From: JAFAGX01 sp035623255
GTDB lineage: Bacteria; Acidobacteriota; Terriglobia; Terriglobales; Acidobacteriaceae
Length of the DNA stretch: 20,107 nucleotides
Direction of reading: 5' to 3'
Assembly: GCA_035623255.1 (NCBI GenBank)
Contig: DASPTU010000076.1
Span: forward strand, 1-20,107
Part shown: positions 8,582 to 14,782 of the stretch, piece after piece
Layout of the letters: each line of letters opens with the position of its first letter
Position numbering within the stretch: position 1 is the stretch's first letter
The notes under the pieces: generated by a model
What the model saw: only the letters and a program-made list of their open reading frames with translations
What the model was told of the DNA's origin: nothing
Database searches by the model: none
Program-made: the position numbers and the translations under genes

Positions 8582-8640
8582 CATCGATAGATAGCGCAAT
8601 CGATGGCCAGGATTCAGTGACAACCCACACAGATGTGTGG
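8582..8640 (-). repeat. Two hairpin-forming inverted repeats in the gap between operon genes
   Basis: CATCGAT (8582-8588) pairs with ATCGATG (8599-8605) across a 10-nt loop, and CCACAC (8625-8630) pairs with GTGTGG (8635-8640) across an AGAT loop. Both lie in the 95-bp gap between the DUF6599-like and DUF362 genes. Neither is followed by a T-tract on the minus strand, so they do not look like terminators. An mRNA processing or stability role, or a protein-binding site, is possible. Confidence 0.35.
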
Positions 8641-8645
8641 CTTAC

Positions 8646-9155
8646 TTATCTCGTTATTCTTTCCTCGATTACCCGTCCTAGCTCTAATAAAGCCTGTGGC
8701 ATTCCGCTTGACGGCTGATACGCCGTGATTCGCACAAGGTAGGATCGCTCACGAAAGATCAGACTTTGGTCGTACAAGCGAGCGCCGTCTCCCAGTTGGA
8801 CACGTTTCTCGTCGCCAGTCGGCTCCGAGTCGAAAATCTTTTTCGGGCCTTCCGTACTTTCCATGCTGTAAATATCCACCACCACGTCGAACTTCTTCTG
8901 GTACTTGTAATCGGCGGTGGACAGTCGGTGCACTCCTGCCTTCAAATACCGTTCGGCTTCCCCGTCGATGTACTTCCACAGGTTTGCAGCCTCAAAGGTC
9001 CGTGTCTCGCCGCTTTTGACCCAGCCTGCGGCCTCATTGGAGCAAGGAAATAGCGCATAGGCGTCCGGTTCTCGGTGACAACCGGCTCCCTCCAGGAGCA
9101 GCAGGCAACATCCAACCGATAGTGCCGCGCACAACAGATGAAGCATCCTTGTCAC
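8646..9155 (-). CDS. Small exported protein, DUF6599-like, possible lipoprotein
   Basis: This 169-residue protein has an N-terminal hydrophobic leader ending in a cysteine (EGAGC, about residue 26). The lipobox is weak because the -3 position is not Leu/Val, but a lipid-anchored exported protein is plausible. The body contains the pattern of DUF6599-type proteins: a Trp-containing entry (AAGWVKSGE), then NLWKYIDGEAERYLKAG, a DVVVDIYSMES strand, and a final strand-helix pair. No catalytic residues are evident. The start is GTG at 9155, overlapping the TGA stop of the upstream ferredoxin gene as GTGA, which implies translational coupling. An ATG at codon 4 (9146) is an alternative that preserves the leader. 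Its position makes it a candidate accessory subunit of the membrane ferredoxin or of the exported enzymes. Family call from recollection of motifs, moderate confidence. Confidence 0.72.
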   Translation of the reverse strand: MTRMLHLLCAALSVGCCLLLLEGAGCHREPDAYALFPCSNEAAGWVKSGETRTFEAANLWKYIDGEAERYLKAGVHRLSTADYKYQKKFDVVVDIYSMESTEGPKKIFDSEPTGDEKRVQLGDGARLYDQSLIFRERSYLVRITAYQPSSGMPQALLELGRVIEERITR

Positions 9156-10804
9156 ATTGCGCTCCCTTTGACTCGGTCTAGAAGGATCTGGTTTGTCCGT
9201 GAGCGACTCTCACCAATACTTGTCACGTAAATGGCCGCACTATCCTGAACGGGACATGCGTATTCACAAGCGCCGCAGCCGACGCAATGCTGCGGATCAA
9301 CGAAAGGCTGCTTTACCTGCTTGAGATTCCCGGTTGCGCCGGTGACTTCGGCTGGACGCAGATATATGGCTTTGGGTGACGTTGGACACCACTCTTCGCA
9401 GACGATGCATGGTGTGGCCATGGCCCACGGCAAACATCGCCCGCGATCGATAAAGGCTGTGCCCAGACTGACCGGCTTAGCATGGCCGGAGTCGGCAACT
9501 GCCCAACCCTTCTCCTGGGCCGTGATTTCCCAGACTGCTCCTGTGGGGCAGACCTGCGAACACAGCACGCAACTTGTCTCGCAGTAGCCAATTCGCGGAA
9601 TCATTACCGGTGTCCACAACCCTTCGAGACCAGCCTCGGTCAACGCCGGATGTAGCGCGTTATTCGGGCAGACCTTCATGCACTCGCCGCAACGCGTACA
9701 GCGGGACAGGAAGTATTCCTCGTCAAGGGCTCCGGGCGGCCGCAGCAAACGCCCATTGCGCCCAACTGCGAACCCTGGTGTGCTCCGTAGTAGCGGAACG
9801 ATGGCTGCGCCGGCAGCCAATCCGGTGACGACCTTGCGCCGCTGCAAGTTCACGCCAACCGACTTCGTCGCAGGAAAGAACTTGAACTGCAGGCCGTGCT
9901 CCGGGCACTCACCAACACAATTCAGACAGAGATGACACTCGGGTTGTCGCCATGGAACACCACCAATCGGATCGTCGCCGCCCTGGCATCGGAGCAAACA
10001 GCGGTTGCAGTTCTCACAGTGCTCGGGCGTCTTGACTAAACCAAGAATTGACCAACGAGACAGCAAGCCGAGCAATGCTCCCAGCGGACACAGCGCTCGG
10101 CACCAAAACCGGGTGACTCGAAAATTCAATGCAACGAGGAAAATGAAAATCGCTCCTAACCAAATGCCTTGGCGGAGATATGGCTGCTTAAAGCTCACAG
10201 ACCAGCTTCCGAGTAGGAAATGAAACACCCTGCCTGCCTCCCGCAGACCTGCCAGGTGGCTGTGCTGCAGGGTCTTTAGAATCGCAGTCACGGCATAGTT
10301 CGTTGCGGGCAAAATAGAGAGACCCAACGAGCGCACCAAGAGTGAGAACGGATCCATCCATCCGACGATCCCCGTACCCATTACCGCTGCGATCAGGGCG
10401 GCAATCAGCAGGTAATACTTTGTGGTCTGCCAGCGCTTGTAACGATTTGACTCAATTAGCTGCTTTCCACGCTTGCGCTCAGATTTCAGACTGCCAAAAA
10501 AATGGTGAATAGAGCCGAGAGGGCAAATCCAGCCGCAGAAAAAACGTCCCAGAAAAATCGTCGGAATCAGGATCAGCAAGCTCCACACTAGTCCGTGATA
10601 GAGCGTGCCACTCGCGAGTGCATTCGACAACCCGACCAGAGGATCGAGGCGAAAGAACAAGTTAACCGGATAAGGAAGGCGGACATCGACGCCTCCCCCG
10701 CGTAGCGATCCTCGGAACTCAGTGTGCAGTAGAAGAAACAAGAAGAACAGGAAAAAAATGATCTGCGAGATGCAACGCAACCTGGTTGGCTTGAAAAAAG
10801 GCAC
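9152..10804 (-). CDS. NapH-NapG-like membrane ferredoxin fusion
   Basis: This 550-residue protein is an electron-transfer membrane protein. Residues 1-230 hold about four membrane helices with the NapH/NosR-type motifs FCGWICPLG (89-97) and WCRALCPLG (234-242). Two [4Fe-4S] motifs follow (Cys263/266/269/273 and Cys290/293/296/300). A twin-arginine-like QRRKVVTG (321-328) then precedes a hydrophobic stretch to about residue 340. The rest resembles NapG, with four more cysteine groups starting at Cys369, Cys408, Cys457 and Cys507. Combined length matches NapH plus NapG. If the internal segment spans the membrane, clusters 1-2 face the cytoplasm and clusters 3-6 the outside. The start is GTG at 10804 with GAGGAG about 10 nt upstream. 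It is first in the minus-strand operon and overlaps the next gene by 4 nt. No nap reductase genes are nearby. Confidence 0.9.
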   Translation of the reverse strand: MPFFKPTRLRCISQIIFFLFFLFLLLHTEFRGSLRGGGVDVRLPYPVNLFFRLDPLVGLSNALASGTLYHGLVWSLLILIPTIFLGRFFCGWICPLGSIHHFFGSLKSERKRGKQLIESNRYKRWQTTKYYLLIAALIAAVMGTGIVGWMDPFSLLVRSLGLSILPATNYAVTAILKTLQHSHLAGLREAGRVFHFLLGSWSVSFKQPYLRQGIWLGAIFIFLVALNFRVTRFWCRALCPLGALLGLLSRWSILGLVKTPEHCENCNRCLLRCQGGDDPIGGVPWRQPECHLCLNCVGECPEHGLQFKFFPATKSVGVNLQRRKVVTGLAAGAAIVPLLRSTPGFAVGRNGRLLRPPGALDEEYFLSRCTRCGECMKVCPNNALHPALTEAGLEGLWTPVMIPRIGYCETSCVLCSQVCPTGAVWEITAQEKGWAVADSGHAKPVSLGTAFIDRGRCLPWAMATPCIVCEEWCPTSPKAIYLRPAEVTGATGNLKQVKQPFVDPQHCVGCGACEYACPVQDSAAIYVTSIGESRSRTNQILLDRVKGSAM

Positions 10805-11378
10805 TCCGGCACTTCTCCTCGAAACAAGGGGCGCGCAGAGCTCTCGTGCAGCCTGGAGCTTCCGTTCCCGCTCCAGTCAATGTTCCGCCGGGCTATCACT
10901 CCTTTGCTGTGAGCGGGGTCACGTGGTTTGGGCAGAGGCAGACTGGCGGATGAGCGTGCCCTTGGTGCCTAAGTTTCCTCCCGAGGCCATTGCACTCTGG
11001 ACAGCAGCAATTCCAATTGCGCGAATTGTCATTACAGGGAATTTTTTTTCGCTGGGCACACCATCGGATTGTATGACTGGAAGTATTACGTCAATGAAGG
11101 TGGGAACCGTGCACTCGCGGAGGAGTCGAAGATCAATAATCTGAATGGTGGCTAGGTGACTCCTTTATCTCCCGTGCCGCAATAGCTATTCGAAGCAGGC
11201 GATAATACAAGGAGTAAGTAGCTAGTGGCCGCTGATGACTCGTCATTTTCCGCCTAAAGAGACGGGGCCGGAACCCCCGAACGATTCTGGAGGCAGCCTC
11301 GGCGGAGAGAGCATCCCATTGCAAGCCTCATTATTTCAGTCACATAGCTAAGTCTTACAGCGGCCTTCCAAAAATCTC
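10805..11378. other. Intergenic region upstream of the NapH-NapG-like gene
   Basis: No convincing gene is seen. An inverted repeat CTGGAGC (10853-10859) / GCTCCAG (10870-10876) with a 10-nt loop lies in the presumed leader of the minus-strand operon and could be regulatory. A plus-strand stopless frame at 10973-11155 ends in a TAG and contains a CANCH motif, but it has no start codon. A clear minus-strand promoter could not be picked out. Confidence 0.4.
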
Positions 11379-11415
11379 TTGACAATTATTATAGTGTTAT
11401 AGTTAAGTATAACAC
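11379..11415 (+). promoter_or_regulatory. Promoter region with 8-bp-arm dyad, probable GntR/YtrA operator
   Basis: A consensus -35 TTGACA lies at 11379-11384. Overlapping the expected spacer and -10 is a perfect dyad: GTGTTATA (11394-11401) and TATAACAC (11408-11415), separated by 6 nt. The -10 is not unambiguous; GTTAAG at 17-bp spacing is a poor match. The placement is ideal for repression by the GntR-family regulator encoded at 12540, suggesting autoregulation of the whole cassette. Binding is inferred. Confidence 0.6.
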
Positions 11416-11529
11416 GATAGCGCATGGCACCGGCTACGATCTTCGACAGGGCTCCTTGGACGGATCGATCGCATCTGGCGGCCAGACGCCTCTACAAGAA
11501 CAACAAGAGATTTTCAAAGGAGAGAAAAA

Positions 11530-12069
11530 ATGAAACGCCTTCGGCTGATGCTGCCCGTTGTTTTGCTGTTGCTCTATACCATCGCTTTTGCCCAGTCCGA
11601 TTCGCAGAAGTCGTTCGATCAAATGAAAGGCCTGGCGGGTTCCTGGCAGGGCCCCATAACACTCGATCCTCCGCGGGCGGACGTCAAGCCCGGCACGCTC
11701 GGACAGATCACCATGCGCGTGACCTCTCGCGGGAACGCGCTCGTACACGAAATGCAGGAAGCGGGTACCCCTCTAGACGCGACAAAGTACGATCATCCGG
11801 TCACCATGCTTTACTTGGACGGAGACAAGCTGACACTGGTCCATTATTGTGATGCGGGAAACAGGCCACGCATGGTGGGCAAGGCGGCGCCTGACGGCAA
11901 GAAAGTGGAGTTCGAGTTTGCCGACCTTTCCGGCGGCAACGAATATGGACACATGTACCATGCGGTGTTCACCTTCATCGACGCGAACCATCATGTGGAA
12001 GACTGGACGTACATGATGCCAGGAGACAAGCCTATGCATGCGCACATGGATCTGCAACGGGCGAAGTGA
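11530..12069 (+). CDS. Small exported protein of unknown function
   Basis: This 179-residue protein has a clear signal peptide (hydrophobic 6-19, likely cleavage after AFAQ). The mature part starts FDQMKGLAGSWQGPI, reminiscent of DUF1579 or lipocalin-like beta-barrel proteins, in which a G-x-W element opens the barrel. It ends in strands such as HAVFTFIDANHHVEDWTYM, rich in His, Asp and Met (also GHMYH and MHAHM), which could bind metal, though no such activity is established. A good ribosome site, AAAGGAG, lies 8 nt before the ATG. It is first in a plus-strand cassette behind a promoter with a probable GntR operator, upstream of an ABC transporter, so it may be co-regulated with efflux or envelope stress functions. 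The exact family is uncertain. Confidence 0.8.
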   Translation: MKRLRLMLPVVLLLLYTIAFAQSDSQKSFDQMKGLAGSWQGPITLDPPRADVKPGTLGQITMRVTSRGNALVHEMQEAGTPLDATKYDHPVTMLYLDGDKLTLVHYCDAGNRPRMVGKAAPDGKKVEFEFADLSGGNEYGHMYHAVFTFIDANHHVEDWTYMMPGDKPMHAHMDLQRAK

Positions 12070-12156
12070 CAGCCCTCGGCGGCCCGTTTGACAACTGCAG
12101 CGTATGAAGGCCGATCGAGGAACAACACAGAGAGACGAGAGAAGGGAGTACAGAAC

Positions 12157-12519
12157 ATGAAATCACGTCTGGCGGTTTCCGTTCTATTCACTCTGGGTGC
12201 GGCAACCTTCACACCTGACGCCACTGTGGCTTTCGGAAAACTGAGGTCGCGGGCGGAGAGGCTCCGGGGTTGCGGCGTCATACGGGGTCACCATGCTCTT
12301 ACCTCGCGTGACTCTGAAGGAATGGCTACAGCGCAACCCTGCGATACAGATGCGGGTATGATGATCCACTTCGACGCTAGCATGCCTTTTCGTCCCGACT
12401 GCGTACAGGGTGATCAGCCAAGAACCGTGGGTGCAGTTTCGCCTAAGGACAAGAACGTTGAGTTGCTGGCGACAGCGAGCAAGATACTTGAAGTCCTCGA
12501 TCTGATGCACATTAAATGA
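12157..12519 (+). pseudogene. Probable degenerate relative of the upstream exported protein
   Basis: A frame of 120 codons starts at an ATG with GGGAG about 9 nt upstream and begins with a signal-peptide-like MKSRLAVSVLFTLGAATF. Its middle matches the preceding protein: GDQPRTVGAVSPKDKNVEL against GNRPRMVGKAAPDGKKVEF, and MMIHFD against TMLYLD. The segments before and after do not match well. The conserved N-terminal LAGSWQG and the His-rich C-terminal strands are missing, replaced by a basic stretch (GKLRSRAERLRG) and a short end, LEVLDLMHIK. I read it as a duplicated copy that has lost parts by deletion or frameshift but is still open. It could alternatively be a short expressed protein. 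Confidence 0.5.
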
Positions 12520-12539
12520 CGGATTAACTGGAAAACAGA

Positions 12540-12917
12540 ATGGACCGTGAGTGGAATGACAATCAGCCGATTTACCGCCAGCTTCGCGACCGTGTGATCG
12601 CGATGATCCTGGAGGGGGTGCTCAAGGAGGGGGATCCGCTGCCCTCGGTGCGCACGGTGGCAGCGGAGTACCGGGTCAATCCTCTCACGGTGCTGAAGAG
12701 TTATCAGGAACTGGTGGATGAGGAACTGGTGGAGAAAAGGCGAGGTTTGGGCATGTTTATCAAGACCGGCGCCCGCAGTCTTCTGTTACAAGGCGAGCGT
12801 CAAAAGTTTTTGGCAGAAGAATGGCCGAGAATCCAGGCCACGATTCAGCGGCTGGGGCTGACGCCGGAAGAGCTGCTCAATGGCAACAAACCTCGATCAT
12901 CCAAGGAGGAAGGTTGA
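12540..12917 (+). CDS. GntR-family transcriptional regulator, YtrA type
   Basis: This 125-residue protein has an N-terminal winged helix-turn-helix (about 10-78), with PIYRQLRDRVIAMIL, then LPSVRTVAAEYRVNPLTVLKSYQELVDEELVEKRRGLGMFI, and a short C-terminal helical tail. The short effector-less tail and the linkage to an ABC transporter define the YtrA subgroup, which usually represses its own operon. Spacing to the next gene is one base (TGA, G, ATG), so the two are translationally coupled, and the ABC gene's ribosome site AAGGAGGAAG lies in the regulator's last codons. The likely target is the dyad at 11394-11415. The start has only a weak GGA upstream. Confidence 0.93.
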   Translation: MDREWNDNQPIYRQLRDRVIAMILEGVLKEGDPLPSVRTVAAEYRVNPLTVLKSYQELVDEELVEKRRGLGMFIKTGARSLLLQGERQKFLAEEWPRIQATIQRLGLTPEELLNGNKPRSSKEEG

Positions 12918-12918
12918 G

Positions 12919-13794
12919 ATGGCGGTGATTGAAGCACGGAGTCTGCGCAAGGAGTTCGGCACCACGGTCGCATTAGACGGGATCGATCTGCGCGTTGAGG
13001 AAGGACGTATCCTCGGTCTAATCGGCCCCAACGGGGCAGGGAAGACAACGGCCCTCAATGCGATTCTCGGGTTGACATCGTACCAGGGAGAATTAAAGGT
13101 GCTCGGCCGCGATCCATGGAACGAGCGCGACCGACTCATGCGCGAAGTTTCGTTCATCGCGGATGTTGCCGTGTTGCCGCGTTGGATACGCGTCAGTCAG
13201 TTGCTGGACTGCGTTGCCGGTGTGCATCCGCGATTCGATCGCAGCAAAGCCGAGAATTTTCTTGCGAAGACCATGATCAAGTCCCAGCGCAAAGTGCGGG
13301 AGCTGTCGAAGGGGATGGTTGCGCAACTACATCTCGCGCTGGTTATGGCAATTGACGCGCGATTGTTGGTGCTGGACGAGCCGACGCTGGGGCTTGACAT
13401 CCTGTATCGCAAACAGTTTTACGATTCCCTGCTGAACGACTACTTCGATGGCAGCCGGACGATTGTGGTGACGACGCATCAGGTAGAAGAGGTGCAGCAC
13501 GTGCTGACGGACCTGATGTTCATCGACCAGGGACGAATTGTGCTGAACTGCAGTATGGACGAATTCGAATCGCGCTACGCGGAAGTGATCGTGAATCCGG
13601 AGAGAGTGGCAGCCGCCCGCGCGATGAGTCCGATTTACGAGCGGCAGGTGTTCGGCCGCAGTATCCTTTTGTTCGATGGGGTGGACCGTCAAAAACTCGC
13701 GGCTTTTGGGGAGGCCCGAACACCGAGCATCGCTGATCTGTTTGTCGCGGTGATGGGGAAGGAATCCGCAGCGGCACAAGGAGCGGCCAGATGA
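12919..13794 (+). CDS. ABC transporter ATP-binding protein
   Basis: This 291-residue ATPase drives the membrane partner encoded immediately downstream. It has Walker A GPNGAGKTT, a signature loop written LSKGM instead of LSGGQ, Walker B LLVLDEPTLGLD, and the switch His in TTHQVEE. The region after about residue 215 is a C-terminal extension of the kind seen in ABC-2 exporters. I chose the ATG at 12919 because the strong AAGGAGG sits 7-8 nt upstream. The frame is open further upstream into the regulator gene, but that sequence is not ATPase-like. It overlaps the permease start by 4 nt (ATGA). Substrate unknown; the YtrA-type context points to export of a small antimicrobial or envelope-active molecule, by inference. 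Confidence 0.94.
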   Translation: MAVIEARSLRKEFGTTVALDGIDLRVEEGRILGLIGPNGAGKTTALNAILGLTSYQGELKVLGRDPWNERDRLMREVSFIADVAVLPRWIRVSQLLDCVAGVHPRFDRSKAENFLAKTMIKSQRKVRELSKGMVAQLHLALVMAIDARLLVLDEPTLGLDILYRKQFYDSLLNDYFDGSRTIVVTTHQVEEVQHVLTDLMFIDQGRIVLNCSMDEFESRYAEVIVNPERVAAARAMSPIYERQVFGRSILLFDGVDRQKLAAFGEARTPSIADLFVAVMGKESAAAQGAAR

Positions 13795-14726
13795 ACAGTG
13801 AATCGAATGTTCTACGCGAATCGGCGCTTGGTTCGGAAAGAGTAACGGCGGAGAGCGCGTCGCCGACACATCCCTTTTACTGGTCAGTGCGGCGGGAACT
13901 CTGGGAAAACCGCTGGATCTATGTCGGCCAGCTGGCCATCGCGGCTGTTTTTTTATTGGTGTTCCTGATCAACATGACCGTTTGGTTGGCCAAAATGCGC
14001 GGCGTATCGCCGACTGACACGGAGCAGTATTGGGAAACAATTGCCCTGCCGTACAACATTGGGGCCGGCGTGATGATGGGCACCCTCATCCTGATGAGCC
14101 TGTTCTACTCAGCGGATGCGCTGTATGGTGAGCGGCGGGACCGCAGCATCCTTTTCTGGAAGTCGTTGCCGGTCTCCGATCTTACCGTCGTGCTCGCAAA
14201 AGCGAGCATTCCGCTGGTGATTTTGCCGCTGCTCACGATTGCGATCACCATGGCCATGCACGTGATCATGCTGCTTATGAGCAGCATTGTGTTACCGATG
14301 CGCGGCATGAGTGTGGCAGCGCTGTGGAGAGAGCTGTCGGTCTTTCAGATGTGGGGCCTGCTGATTTACCACATTTTCCTGGCGCATGCGATATGGCCTT
14401 TCCCGGTCTATTGCTGGCTGATGCTGGTTTCGGGGTGGGCGCGCCGCGCAACCTTGTTATGGGCAGCATTGCCAGTGATCGCAATTGGGGGTATCGAGAA
14501 GCTTGTCCTGCACACTTCGCACTTCGCTGCCATGGTTGGCAACCGCATGATCGGAGGAGGGGCGCCAACCGACGTCACATCTGGGGAGATGTTCCCCACG
14601 GGCCCCATGACACATCTGACGCCCGCGCGATACCTGAGCGCTCCAGGCTTGTGGATCGGCTTCGCCGTCGCCGTGATATTTCTTACATTGGCGGTGAGGC
14701 TGCGCCGGTATCGGGGGCCAATTTGA
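13791..14726 (+). CDS. ABC-2-type transporter permease
   Basis: This 311-residue membrane protein has about six hydrophobic helices (near residues 42-64, 80-105, 140-165, 185-210, 215-240 and 285-303). After the second helix comes a conserved cytoplasmic stretch, DALYGERRDRSILFWKSLPVSD, typical of the permeases paired with YtrA-regulated ATPases. The first 30 residues are hydrophilic. The start codon overlaps the ATPase stop as ATGA. It ends the cassette; a GC-rich hairpin follows 15-40 bp downstream. No solute-specific motif is visible. Confidence 0.9.
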   Translation: MNSESNVLRESALGSERVTAESASPTHPFYWSVRRELWENRWIYVGQLAIAAVFLLVFLINMTVWLAKMRGVSPTDTEQYWETIALPYNIGAGVMMGTLILMSLFYSADALYGERRDRSILFWKSLPVSDLTVVLAKASIPLVILPLLTIAITMAMHVIMLLMSSIVLPMRGMSVAALWRELSVFQMWGLLIYHIFLAHAIWPFPVYCWLMLVSGWARRATLLWAALPVIAIGGIEKLVLHTSHFAAMVGNRMIGGGAPTDVTSGEMFPTGPMTHLTPARYLSAPGLWIGFAVAVIFLTLAVRLRRYRGPI

Positions 14727-14741
14727 GCAGCGGTTGGGTGA

Positions 14742-14780
14742 GGCGGGGCGCACGAACGTACGCCCCCCGCTATAGGTTTT
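14742..14780 (+). terminator. Probable Rho-independent terminator of the ABC cassette
   Basis: GGGGCG (14745-14750) pairs with CGCCCC (14761-14766) across a 10-nt loop, with more G/C on both flanks, and a TTTTTCTT run follows at about 14777. It sits between two convergent genes, so it may serve both. Confidence 0.55.
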
Positions 14781-14782
14781 TC

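Noticed and set aside
8625..8640. Terminator for the DUF6599-like gene
   Set aside because: The 6-bp hairpin has no following T-tract on the minus strand, and the next gene continues in the same direction.
9152..10804. True napGH nitrate reductase locus
   Set aside because: No napA, napB or napD is present; only the electron-transfer architecture matches, so a nap symbol was not assigned.
11133..11324. 63-codon minus-strand open frame in the intergenic region
   Set aside because: It is basic and low in recognisable structure, with no ribosome site or family motif; likely chance.
12880..12918. Earlier ATG for the ABC ATPase
   Set aside because: The sequence before 12919 is the end of the GntR gene; AAGGAGG fits the 12919 ATG and the ATPase domain begins right there.
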